Positions 1 to 5,838 are shown, counted from the first letter of the stretch. The stretch: 7,987 bases of DNA from an archaeon (GCA_023245385.1 JAHFKM010000035.1:1-7987), one strand, 5' to 3'. Notes: generated by a model from the letters alone, not told the origin. Program-made: numbers and translations.

Positions 1-533
1 GGAAACGGGAGTTCTTCAAAAATAAAAGAGAGAGCTGCAGCAGTATAATGCATCGTATCTGTTCCATGCGTCAAAATAATTCCAGCATTATCTGATGAAA
101 ATTCTTTTTCAATTTCTTTAGCAAGGAGGTTATAATGAGCAAAGCGCATATCTCCAGAAAGCAAGTTAGTTATTAAGCGCGTTTTCACATTCGCAATCTC
201 TTTCATCTCCGGAAACTGGCTTAAAAGCTCTTCAGGAGTAAATTTCGTACTTACTCCGCCTGTTTTGTAATTTACTTTCGCCGCTACTGTTCCGCCTGTG
301 TGTAAAATAAGAATAGTCTTAAGATCCTGCTTTTTTAGATGATTTTCAAGTATGACTTCACCTGTGCTGAATTTTTTAAGAACTTTTGAAGAGAGAATTT
401 TTGATTGCGAAATTCCAATATTATATCCATTCTCTAATTTTAAAACCAAGATCTTTTTATCGTTTGATGGAACGAAGAGGCCTTTGTATGTTTTTTCTTT
501 TGTTTCTACCTCGACGAGATCTCCTAATATCAT
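1..533 (-). CDS. gatD: Glutamyl-tRNA(Gln) amidotransferase subunit D, N-terminal part (cut by window edge)
   Basis: GatD is the asparaginase-like subunit of the archaeal GatDE complex. It releases ammonia from glutamine so that GatE can convert Glu-tRNA(Gln) to Gln-tRNA(Gln) in the cytoplasm. I translated the minus strand from an ATG at 533-531. The first ~25 residues (MILGDLVEVETKEKTYKGLF...) fit the small N-terminal barrel domain of GatD, with its 'GD.V.V......Y.G...P' pattern. The asparaginase core follows, with HTGGT (nucleophile threonine region) and THGTDTMHYTAAALSF, the second catalytic signature. About 177 codons are present, against roughly 420-440 for the family; the rest lies beyond position 1. 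The conserved N-terminus argues for this ATG, although it lies 77 nt inside the upstream gene. The two genes are probably co-transcribed. No strong Shine-Dalgarno is visible, only a purine run (GGAAAGAG) upstream. The partner gatE is not in the window. Confidence 0.95.
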   Translation of the reverse strand, partial: MILGDLVEVETKEKTYKGLFVPSNDKKILVLKLENGYNIGISQSKILSSKVLKKFSTGEVILENHLKKQDLKTILILHTGGTVAAKVNYKTGGVSTKFTPEELLSQFPEMKEIANVKTRLITNLLSGDMRFAHYNLLAKEIEKEFSSDNAGIILTHGTDTMHYTAAALSFIFEELPF

Positions 534-1137
534 CAACTAATTCTCTTTCCACACCTTTAAATAACTTTTTACCTTCCCTTTCAAAATCTTTCAAATGATG
601 TTTTAATTCTTTCTTATGTTTCGGATCTTCATAGAACGCAATAGGCTTCGCAAGTTCTGGAACTTTTTCAGCACCACCCAAAAATCTTGCAAAGCGCTCA
701 GTTCTTGTCACTTGACTTATCTCCTCAGCTTCTTTACTTATTTTTAACGTTTCTTCAGCCAAACGGGCTTCCCTTAATTCCAAACCAAGATGAACGACTT
801 TTTGTACTTGCACAGGGAGTTCTTTTACCTCACCTAAAACTTTACTTAATTCTTCAAAAAGTCTGAAAAAGAGGAAAAAGGGAAAGACAGCGAGGATATC
901 CAGCCAGTACTTTTTAAAAAATATAGGCCAGATGCGTACTCGCAAATACTTAAAGACCAGGTCTGCCACAAAAAAGCTGACGATAATCCAGTCAATAAGG
1001 TCAATCCAGAAATGATACTTTATCGCTAAATTCTTAAAAAAAAATTCTATAATAATAATTCCTAAAAGAACAAGCAAAAAGTATGGGATCAATTCATCAA
1101 CAAGAAATTCTAATTCTTCCCACCACTTTTTTTTCAT
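457..1137 (-). CDS. Membrane protein with voltage-sensor-like S1-S3 helices and a charged C-terminal tail
   Basis: This is a 226-aa protein. Three hydrophobic helices are visible at about residues 13-34, 44-65 and 72-94. Helix 2 (D49, F55-F56, D59, K63) and helix 3 (FFKKYWLDILAVFPF, with D80) match the S2-S3 pattern of voltage-gated cation channels such as KvAP, where acidic residues pair with S4 arginines. Only one arginine (R92) follows, so there is no evident S4, and no pore helix or selectivity-filter motif can be seen. Residues ~95-195 are highly charged and probably helical or coiled coil. The last ~25 residues are very basic (RRSRRGRNKRK) and are encoded inside gatD in another frame, so this tail may be a by-product of read-through rather than conserved protein. 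The ATG at 1137 has a TTTAAG box ~25 bp upstream, which suggests a leaderless mRNA. The gene is real by length and composition. The role is inferred: membrane anchor, or a degenerate ion-channel sensor. Confidence 0.75.
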   Translation of the reverse strand: MKKKWWEELEFLVDELIPYFLLVLLGIIIIEFFFKNLAIKYHFWIDLIDWIIVSFFVADLVFKYLRVRIWPIFFKKYWLDILAVFPFFLFFRLFEELSKVLGEVKELPVQVQKVVHLGLELREARLAEETLKISKEAEEISQVTRTERFARFLGGAEKVPELAKPIAFYEDPKHKKELKHHLKDFEREGKKLFKGVERELVDDIRRSRRGRNKRKNIQRPLRSIKR

Positions 1138-1159
1138 CTATTCTTCTTTTTTCCGAGCT

Positions 1160-1168
1160 TCTTAAACC
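1160..1168 (-). promoter_or_regulatory. Possible TATA box for the voltage-sensor-like gene/gatD transcript
   Basis: Read on the minus strand, GGTTTAAGA is centred about 26 nt upstream of the ATG at 1137. That is the spacing expected for an archaeal TATA element driving a leaderless mRNA. The motif is only a moderate match, and the surrounding DNA is very AT-rich. Confidence 0.35.
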
Positions 1169-1295
1169 TTTTTATTTTTTTTTGTAAAAATTTCTTTAAA
1201 AAAATACTCTCCAAGAAAAAAGTTTCATTTTAATAGGAGAGTTGTGACTAAAATAGTATGATGTTTAATAAAGTATATTTTTCATCCAGAAAATA

Positions 1296-1304
1296 TTTAT
1301 AAAT
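1296..1304 (+). promoter_or_regulatory. TATA box, probable ftsZ promoter
   Basis: TTTATAAAT is a near-consensus archaeal TATA element. Initiation is expected about 25 nt downstream, near 1325-1332. That would give ftsZ a leader of roughly 225-230 nt, unusually long for this window, where other genes look leaderless. No equally good box lies closer to the ATG at 1557. Confidence 0.55.
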
Positions 1305-1331
1305 AACCTCAATAAAATAATAGATAGAAGT

Positions 1332-1379
1332 TCATTTCACAGGTTTTAACGGGCATTAAAACCACAAATACTGAAATGA
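1332..1379 (+). promoter_or_regulatory. Nested inverted repeats in the ftsZ leader
   Basis: The inner stem is GGTTTTAA (1342-1349) with TTAAAACC (1356-1363), 8 perfect pairs around a CGGGCA loop. An outer stem pairs TCATTTCA (1332-1339) with TGAAATGA (1372-1379), another 8 perfect pairs, leaving an asymmetric internal loop (CA versus ACAAATAC). It starts just at the predicted transcription start, so it could act as a 5'-terminal RNA hairpin or as a DNA operator. Function is inferred only. Confidence 0.5.
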
Positions 1380-1389
1380 TCTCCATATA

Positions 1390-1404
1390 ATACCTGGCAG
1401 GTAT
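1390..1404 (+). promoter_or_regulatory. Small hairpin in the ftsZ leader
   Basis: ATACCTGGCAGGTAT forms a 6-bp stem with a 3-nt loop. It directly follows the larger nested dyad, and as DNA it is also a near-palindrome that a dimeric repressor could bind. Confidence 0.35.
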
Positions 1405-1457
1405 CGACATTGGCAAAACAGTTTCAATTTGGGCAAATCAAAACGTTTTCTATGGGA

Positions 1458-1510
1458 TAAGTGAACGAACTTACATAAAAACATTATGGTGCTGTGGACT
1501 ATAGATCCAC
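1458..1510 (+). promoter_or_regulatory. Two further small hairpins before the ftsZ start
   Basis: TAAGT (1458-1462) pairs with ACTTA (1469-1473) around GAACGA. GTGGA (1494-1498) pairs with TCCAC (1506-1510) around CTATAGA. Each has 5 perfect pairs. Individually they could arise by chance; with the upstream dyads they suggest a folded leader. The palindrome AAAACGTTTT lies just upstream at 1440-1449. Confidence 0.3.
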
Positions 1511-1556
1511 TCTCAAACAAGACACAAAAAACCAAGATCGGGGGAACAAAACAAAC

Positions 1557-2648
1557 ATGGAATTTATCATACAAAGCGCATTGGAACATGCAAACAACAC
1601 AGTAGACCAAGACTTAGAAATAGGACACGCAAACATTAAAGTATTCGGTGCTGGCGGCGGTGGATGCAATGCAGCAAGCTGGCTATATAAAAAAGGCGTT
1701 AAGGGCGCAGAAATTATTTGCCTCAACACTGACAAACAACACCTAGACATGATGGGTGCAGATAAAAAAATCCTAATCGGAAGAGATCTCACACGCGGCC
1801 TCGGAGCAGGCGGTTACGCAAACGTAGGAATGGAAGCTGCAAAAGAACAGCTCGCTGAAATCAAAGAATCCCTCAAAGGAGCAGATATGGTTTTCGTCTG
1901 CGCAGGAATGGGTGGAGGAACAGGAACAGGAGCAGCACCAGTTGTCGCGCAAGCAGCAAAAGATCAGGGAGCAATCGTCATCGGCGCAGTAACAACACCA
2001 TTCACTATTGAAAGAGCAAGAGTAGACAAAGCAGAATTCGGTTTACAACAACTTAGAAGCGTCTCTGATACAGTCATTGTCATTGACAACAACAGACTTG
2101 TTCAAATCGCAGGAAACTTACCTGTACAACAAGCATTCGCTGTTGCAAACGAATTAATCTCCACAATGATCAAAGGTATTGTTGAAATCATCGCAGTCCC
2201 TTCCCTTGTCAACCTCGACTACGCAGATGTTAAAGCAATTATGACAAATGGCGGAGTTTCAGTTGTTGGTGTTGGAGAAGGAGATTCTGAACGAAGAGTG
2301 GAAGAAGCTACCAAACGAGCATTAACAAACCCTCTCCTCGATGTTTCTTACAAAGGAGCAACTGGAGCACTCATCCACGTTACTGGTGGACATGATATGA
2401 CTCTTGACGAAGTCAACAGGGTTGGAGAAGTTGTCACAGAAAGCCTCGACGCTGACGCAAACTGTATTTGGGGAGCGCGCGTAGAAGAAGCTATGAAAGG
2501 AAAGATTCGAGTGATGACTATCATTACTGGTGTACAAAGTCCATTCGTCCTCGGAAAAAGTTTGCAAGGAACCCAAAACTTCGAAAAATCGAAAACAATG
2601 TCCAGAGAACTTGGCATTGATATGGTTCACGGCAAATACGGAAGGTAA
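1557..2648 (+). CDS. ftsZ: Cell-division GTPase FtsZ, FtsZ2 type
   Basis: FtsZ is a tubulin-like GTPase that polymerises into the division ring at the membrane. This copy is 363 aa. It shows the N-terminal GAGGGGCN loop (31-38), the tubulin signature GGGTGTG (119-125), and the T7 loop NLDYAD (219-224), with D221 and D224 supplying GTP hydrolysis across the subunit interface. The C-terminal domain contains NCIWGARVEEAMKGKIRVM and then ITGVQSP, wording typical of archaeal FtsZ2 (the constriction paralogue in two-FtsZ archaea) rather than FtsZ1. The short tail ends DMVHGKYGR. I chose the ATG at 1557 because family members begin with a short helix like MEFIIQSALEHA. A GTG at 1494 is in frame but adds an unconserved stretch. 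A GGGGGA run (1540-1545) lies 11 nt upstream, a weak and distant Shine-Dalgarno. Codons favour C-ending forms (AAC, ATC, GAC) more than the neighbours do, which suggests high expression. Confidence 0.97.
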   Translation: MEFIIQSALEHANNTVDQDLEIGHANIKVFGAGGGGCNAASWLYKKGVKGAEIICLNTDKQHLDMMGADKKILIGRDLTRGLGAGGYANVGMEAAKEQLAEIKESLKGADMVFVCAGMGGGTGTGAAPVVAQAAKDQGAIVIGAVTTPFTIERARVDKAEFGLQQLRSVSDTVIVIDNNRLVQIAGNLPVQQAFAVANELISTMIKGIVEIIAVPSLVNLDYADVKAIMTNGGVSVVGVGEGDSERRVEEATKRALTNPLLDVSYKGATGALIHVTGGHDMTLDEVNRVGEVVTESLDADANCIWGARVEEAMKGKIRVMTIITGVQSPFVLGKSLQGTQNFEKSKTMSRELGIDMVHGKYGR

Positions 2649-2663
2649 AACACCCCTCACAAT

Positions 2664-2712
2664 CAAGGGCGATATATTCGAGTTCTTTTAACTCACCCCC
2701 TATCGCCCCTTG
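2664..2712 (+). promoter_or_regulatory. Stable hairpin in the ftsZ 3' untranslated region
   Basis: CAAGGGCGATA (2664-2674) pairs with TATCGCCCCTTG (2701-2712) over 11 bp with a single bulged C. Inside it, GAGTT (2680-2684) pairs with AACTC (2690-2694) around CTTTT. It begins 15 nt after the ftsZ stop and has no T-tract directly after it, so it looks like an mRNA-stabilising or processing element rather than the terminator itself. Confidence 0.55.
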
Positions 2713-2728
2713 AAACACCCAACGTTGT

Positions 2729-2775
2729 GGCTAATGACTCAACCCTGAGCATTAGCCTCTTTTTTCTTTTTATAA
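2729..2775 (+). terminator. Intrinsic-type terminator of ftsZ
   Basis: GGCTAATG (2729-2736) pairs with CATTAGCC (2750-2757), and inside this CTCA (2738-2741) pairs with TGAG (2746-2749) around an ACCC loop. The result is a 12-bp stem with one bulged A (2737). It is followed at once by TCTTTTTTCTTTTTAT. Archaeal termination mainly needs the T-tract, so such a regular stem plus T-run is notable. It sits between two co-directional genes, so it would insulate the next one. Confidence 0.75.
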
Positions 2776-2795
2776 TATAAATAGTTAATAGGTAC

Positions 2796-2804
2796 ATTAA
2801 ATAT
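2796..2804 (+). promoter_or_regulatory. Possible TATA box for the 112-aa unknown gene
   Basis: ATTAAATAT is centred about 28 nt upstream of the ATG at 2828, which fits a leaderless transcript. A second AT-rich candidate, TATAATATAAATA at 2771-2783, overlaps the ftsZ terminator T-run and would give a leader of about 25 nt. I cannot decide between them from sequence alone. Confidence 0.4.
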
Positions 2805-2827
2805 GTTATTTATGCGCTTTGAATATA

Positions 2828-3166
2828 ATGTTACAACTTGTTCTCACTGACTTTACTTTGAAGACAAAAAAATTCCTAAAGAGTATAGGTTTATTTCCTA
2901 ATTCTGAGAATGTTTATATTAGCTTTCTTTATTCACAAGAATCATGGACTGGTTTACTCAGTTTTACTTATGACCTTCAAGCAAATCTCATTCGAAAAAA
3001 ACATGAACGATGGAAACATACAAAACGAAGCATAAAATTCGAAGATCTTCCAATTACAAACAAGCCATTTCTTTATCATCGCACTTCACTTCTCTCGACA
3101 GAAGGATTGCCTGACGATGTAAAAAAACTTCTCGCAAACACCCTTGAAAGAATAGTACAAGAATAA
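2828..3166 (+). CDS. Unknown protein, 112 aa
   Basis: I do not recognise a family. The protein is probably cytoplasmic: no signal peptide or membrane helix is seen. The N-terminal half (MLQLVLTDFTLKTKKFL, then ENVYISFLYS) alternates hydrophobic and polar residues and could form a small beta-rich fold. A basic stretch (IRKKHERWKHTKRSIK) follows at about residues 55-70. The C-terminus (LPDDVKKLLANTLERIVQE) is a likely amphipathic helix. I chose the ATG at 2828; a TTG nine bases upstream is in frame but less likely. There is no Shine-Dalgarno, and a TATA-like box lies ~28 bp upstream, consistent with leaderless translation. It stands alone after the ftsZ terminator and ends 8 bp from the convergent nitroreductase-like gene. 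It is called a gene because its reading frame, composition and promoter position look like those of its neighbours. Confidence 0.7.
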   Translation: MLQLVLTDFTLKTKKFLKSIGLFPNSENVYISFLYSQESWTGLLSFTYDLQANLIRKKHERWKHTKRSIKFEDLPITNKPFLYHRTSLLSTEGLPDDVKKLLANTLERIVQE

Positions 3167-3174
3167 ATTAAAAA

Positions 3175-3783
3175 CTATTTCTTCAAACCAGCTTTTATAT
3201 GTTTAATCCCGCGTTCAAGTGTATTTCCTAATGGCCACAAACCAACATTGCGTGTTTTATTCCCGAATGTTTCAAAATACACACAAGAAGATAAGGGTTC
3301 ACGTGGTTTCTCTTCACTCACTTCTCCATATCCAAAAGCGAGAAGAGCTTGTGGACGAATATCTTTCTCTAAAGCGAGTGTTTGAGCAAGATCTTTCTCT
3401 TCAAAATGACCAATCCAACAAGAGCTAACACCGAGTTCCGCAGCTTTCAACAACATATTTTGAATAGCGGCGGCGCAATTCTGTACGGCATAGAGCGCTT
3501 CACCACGCGCACCATACATCTGTTTCACACGTTCAGTATCACTACATACCACTACCAAGACTGACGCCTTTGCAGCCCAGCGCTGTTCAGGGGGTAACAG
3601 TTCAGTGAGTGTTTCAACATTCTTTTTTTCTCTAACAACAATGAAAACCCAATTTTGTATGTTTCCGGAAGAAGGAGCAAGTGTGGCAGCTTCTAAAATA
3701 TCAGTCAAGTGTTTCCAGGAAAGATTCTTTCCATTAAATTGCCGCACAGATCTACGTAGACGCAGTACTTTATCAAGTTCCAT
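3175..3783 (-). CDS. Nitroreductase-family FMN oxidoreductase
   Basis: This 202-aa protein belongs to the nitroreductase fold, whose members bind FMN as homodimers and reduce quinones, nitro compounds or other substrates with NAD(P)H. Visible family features are RRSVRQF (10-16, FMN phosphate-binding arginines), APSSGNIQNW (36-45, FMN and dimer contacts), the central helix ALYAVQNCAAAIQNMLLKAAELG (about 96-118), GVSSCWIGHF (118-127), and ALLAFGYG (146-153). Length is normal for the family. The substrate cannot be read from the sequence. The C-terminal extension of about 45 residues (TFGNKTRNVGLWPLGNTLERG...) is less typical. The ATG at 3783 is preceded by an AACTATATCGG box 16-26 bp upstream, which suggests a leaderless mRNA. 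The gene diverges from DNA ligase with only 34 bp between start codons, so the two may be co-regulated. Confidence 0.9.
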   Translation of the reverse strand: MELDKVLRLRRSVRQFNGKNLSWKHLTDILEAATLAPSSGNIQNWVFIVVREKKNVETLTELLPPEQRWAAKASVLVVVCSDTERVKQMYGARGEALYAVQNCAAAIQNMLLKAAELGVSSCWIGHFEEKDLAQTLALEKDIRPQALLAFGYGEVSEEKPREPLSSCVYFETFGNKTRNVGLWPLGNTLERGIKHIKAGLKK

Positions 3784-3795
3784 AAGCTTTTTATT
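3783..3795 (+). promoter_or_regulatory. TATA-like element of the DNA ligase gene
   Basis: TAAGCTTTTTATT has its T-rich core centred ~26 nt upstream of the ligase ATG at 3818, the right spacing for a leaderless transcript. The identical 13-mer occurs at 6682-6694, 34 nt before another ATG (35 nt here). It overlaps the first base of the divergent nitroreductase gene. Confidence 0.5.
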
Positions 3796-3798
3796 GCT

Positions 3799-3809
3799 CC
3801 GATATAGTT
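3799..3809 (-). promoter_or_regulatory. TATA-like element of the nitroreductase-like gene
   Basis: On the minus strand the sequence reads AACTATATCGG, about 16-26 nt upstream of the ATG at 3783. It overlaps the left arm of the inverted repeat at 3805-3825, so a protein bound there would block this promoter. Confidence 0.4.
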
Positions 3810-3825
3810 CATGATGAATGAACTA
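3805..3825. promoter_or_regulatory. Operator-like inverted repeat over the ligase start codon
   Basis: TAGTTCAT (3805-3812) and ATGAACTA (3818-3825) form a perfect 8-bp inverted repeat with a GATGA spacer. The right arm begins with the ligase ATG. The left arm touches the TATA box of the divergent nitroreductase gene. The size and symmetry fit a dimeric repressor site, or a 5'-end hairpin on a leaderless ligase mRNA. Confidence 0.45.
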
Positions 3826-5590
3826 CTTAAAACTTACTGAGTATTATGAACTCTTAGAAAAAACAAGCAAGAGGCTAGAAAAAACCCATATTCTCTCAGA
3901 GCTTTTAAAACAGACAAAATCTGAAGAAGTAGAACCCTTAATCAATTTATTAAAAGGATCTGTGTTTCCTCCTTGGGATGAAAGAAAAATTGGCATTTCT
4001 GAGAAGCTCGTAATAAAAGCGCTCGCTACTTCTTCAGGAGTTTCTTCAGAAAAAATAGAGAAAAACTGGGCGAAAATAGGAGACTTAGGAGAAGTAGCAG
4101 AAGAACTCTTAAGCAATAAAAAACAACAGACCCTCTTCAGCAGAAAAAACTTAGAAATTTCTATAGTCTATAATCAAATCAGAAAAATCGCAAGTTTAGT
4201 AGGAGAAGGAACTGTTTCAAAAAAAATAGGTATCATCTGCGAATTATTAGCGGCAGCACATCCTCAGGAAGTAAAATTTATTATTAGAACACTTTTGGAA
4301 GATTTACGCATAGGTATTGGAGAAGGAACGCTTCGTGACGCGATCGTCTGGAGCTTTTTTGGAGAAAAATTACACCTCTCTTACGATCCTAAAACGAACG
4401 AAGTTAAGATACCGGAAGGAAATAGGGAAGAATTCGAGAAGATTCTTGATGAAGTACAACAAGCTTATGATTTGACAAATGACTTCGCTGAAGTGTTCAT
4501 CATTCTTTCTAAAAGAGGATTCACTGGATTAGAAAAAATATCTTTGAAGGTAGGAAGACCATTAAATGTAATGCTCGCAATCAAAGCAGAATCAACGACA
4601 GAAGCGGCAGAAGCATTAGGTTTACCCTGCCTGTGTGAACACAAACTTGACGGCTTTCGTGTACAAATTCACAACGATGGGAAAGAAATAAAACTCTACT
4701 CTCGAAGGTTAGAAAATCTTACACACCCTTTTAAAGAACTTCTTTCTGTTCTAAAAGACAGTGTAAAAGCAAAAAGTTATATTTTAGACGCAGAAATTGT
4801 CGGCTACGATCCGAAAACAAAAAAATACTTAGCGTTCCAAGATATCTCACAGCGTATTAAAAGAAAATATGATATCGAAAAACTCGCAAAAAAAATACCT
4901 GTTGAAATTAATGTCTTTGATATTCTTTCAAAAGATGAGGAAGATCTGACTGTACGGTCTCAAAAAGAACGAAGAAGTATTTTAGAGAAAACAATCAAAG
5001 AGAAAAAAGGAAAAATCTGTATTACTGAAGGAATTGTCGCTGAAACAACTCAAGATATCGAAGATTTCTACAAAAAAGCAATAACTTTTGGCTTAGAAGG
5101 AATTATGATCAAAAATTTAGAAAAACCCTACACTGCAGGAAGAAAAGTTGGAGGCTGGATGAAACTAAAACCAGTCTTAGAAAATTTAGATCTTGTTATT
5201 ACAAAAGCAGAATACGGAACAGGAAAGAGAGCAGGTGTCTTATCTTCTTATACAATTTCCTGTTTAAACAAAGACAAATCAAGGTTCTTAGAATTAGGAA
5301 AAGTCGCAACAGGACTCAAAGAAAAAGAAGAAGAAGGAGAAAGCTTTACTCAATTGACTAAACTTTTGAAACCTTTTATTCTCAAAACTAATGGAAGAGA
5401 AGTAGAAGTCAAAGCGAAAATAGTTATTGAAGTAGCCTACGAGGAAATTCAAGAATCACAAAGTTATAGTTCTGGATATGCTTTAAGGTTTCCAAGATAC
5501 ATACGACTAAGGTCAAATGAAAGAAGCCCTAATGAAATCAACACACTTGAAGACGTAGAAAGAATTTATAGAAAACAACGTGGAAGATAA
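3818..5590 (+). CDS. lig: ATP-dependent DNA ligase (archaeal replicative type)
   Basis: The enzyme seals nicks by forming a ligase-AMP intermediate, transferring AMP to the 5' phosphate and joining it to the 3' OH. It acts in Okazaki-fragment joining and repair. At 590 aa it is typical for archaeal/eukaryal ligase I-like enzymes. Domain order is an N-terminal helical DNA-binding domain (~1-190), the adenylation domain (~245-445) and an OB fold (~450-570). Motif I is EHKLDGFR with adenylated Lys276. Motif III is LDAEIVGYD (Glu326), motif IV EGIMIKN (427-433), and motif V WMKLKP (447-452). The C-terminal ALRFPRYIRLR carries the motif VI basic residues. All catalytic motifs are present, so it should be active. 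The ATG at 3818 is the first one in this frame; ATGs at 3811 and 3814 are in another frame that stops quickly. There is no Shine-Dalgarno; a TATA-like element 26 bp upstream suggests a leaderless mRNA. Confidence 0.97.
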   Translation: MNYLKLTEYYELLEKTSKRLEKTHILSELLKQTKSEEVEPLINLLKGSVFPPWDERKIGISEKLVIKALATSSGVSSEKIEKNWAKIGDLGEVAEELLSNKKQQTLFSRKNLEISIVYNQIRKIASLVGEGTVSKKIGIICELLAAAHPQEVKFIIRTLLEDLRIGIGEGTLRDAIVWSFFGEKLHLSYDPKTNEVKIPEGNREEFEKILDEVQQAYDLTNDFAEVFIILSKRGFTGLEKISLKVGRPLNVMLAIKAESTTEAAEALGLPCLCEHKLDGFRVQIHNDGKEIKLYSRRLENLTHPFKELLSVLKDSVKAKSYILDAEIVGYDPKTKKYLAFQDISQRIKRKYDIEKLAKKIPVEINVFDILSKDEEDLTVRSQKERRSILEKTIKEKKGKICITEGIVAETTQDIEDFYKKAITFGLEGIMIKNLEKPYTAGRKVGGWMKLKPVLENLDLVITKAEYGTGKRAGVLSSYTISCLNKDKSRFLELGKVATGLKEKEEEGESFTQLTKLLKPFILKTNGREVEVKAKIVIEVAYEEIQESQSYSSGYALRFPRYIRLRSNERSPNEINTLEDVERIYRKQRGR

Positions 5591-5610
5591 AGAAGGATTG
5601 GGAAGATCAG

Positions 5611-5618
5611 ATTTTTTA
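5611..5618 (+). terminator. Short T-tract after DNA ligase
   Basis: ATTTTTTA lies 20 nt past the ligase stop. It is the only T-run close to the stop and could serve as a simple archaeal T-tract terminator. No hairpin precedes it. The rest of the gap to 5780 is AT-rich with no supported gene. Confidence 0.25.
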
Positions 5619-5780
5619 TGAAAAATTATGTCTTATTCTGAACAAATAAATACCATGGTTGCTAGGATTATTCGAAAAATTAAAAATTACTACAACTTCT
5701 CATCTTCTTTACAGTAAAAAAAATTTTGTTTTATAAATTTTAATTGAAAATCTTAATCTACACTCTCGATGACGACAAAC

Positions 5781-5788
5781 TTTATATA
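5781..5788 (+). promoter_or_regulatory. TATA box of the TrmB-family gene
   Basis: TTTATATA matches the archaeal TATA consensus well and stands out from the surrounding sequence. Initiation is expected near 5808-5813, giving a leader of about 45-50 nt that includes the strong Shine-Dalgarno at 5843-5850. Confidence 0.65.
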
Positions 5789-5797
5789 GATCCTTAT

Positions 5798-5838
5798 TAC
5801 CACTAAGAGTTAAAACACCTGTTTAAAAAAAGAGTGGT
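5798..5838. promoter_or_regulatory. Inverted repeats between TATA box and start of the TrmB-family gene
   Basis: ACCACT (5799-5804) and AGTGGT (5833-5838) are inverted arms 28 nt apart. Between them, GTTAAAAC (5809-5816) and GTTTAA (5821-5826) form a second imperfect dyad around ACCT. This nested arrangement downstream of the TATA box is where an autoregulatory repressor would bind. That the product of the following gene binds here is inference. Confidence 0.35.

Larger units (their letters stand above)
1138..1556. other. Non-coding gap between divergent genes, including the ftsZ leader
   Basis: This 419-bp gap separates two divergent genes. I find no convincing ORF in it on either strand. 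The left part (1138-1290) is AT-rich and contains one dyad: ACTCTCC at 1206-1212 and GGAGAGT at 1236-1242, a 7-bp stem around 23 nt. The centre holds a clear TATA box (1296-1304). The right part (about 1325-1556) is less AT-rich and holds several small hairpins, annotated separately, which would lie in the ftsZ mRNA leader. A plus-strand in-frame GTG at 1494 could extend FtsZ by 21 residues, but those residues (polar, no family match) are unlikely to be translated. Confidence 0.7.

Noticed and set aside
1244..1261. Micro-ORFs beginning GTGACTAA at 1244 and 5837
   Set aside because: They would encode only 5 and 6 residues. The second lies over the Shine-Dalgarno of the TrmB-family gene. The similarity is recorded as a shared DNA word instead.
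1494..1510. tRNA-like anticodon arm (5-bp stem, 7-nt loop CTATAGA) in the ftsZ leader
   Set aside because: No T-arm with a GGTTCGAATCC-like sequence and no matching acceptor stem are nearby, so this is not a tRNA.
1494..1556. GTG-initiated N-terminal extension of FtsZ
   Set aside because: It is in frame, but the 21 added residues are polar and do not fit the FtsZ N-terminus. The family start pattern begins at the ATG at 1557.
1356..1610. Minus-strand 84-codon ORF across the ftsZ leader
   Set aside because: It is cysteine-rich with unlikely composition, overlaps the ftsZ start antisense and has no promoter or family match.
2322..2718. Minus-strand ORFs within ftsZ and its 3' region
   Set aside because: They are antisense shadows of a strongly conserved coding region and have implausible protein composition.
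5628..5717. 29-codon plus-strand ORF after the ligase
   Set aside because: It has no Shine-Dalgarno, no well-placed TATA box and low-complexity content, so chance is the simpler explanation.
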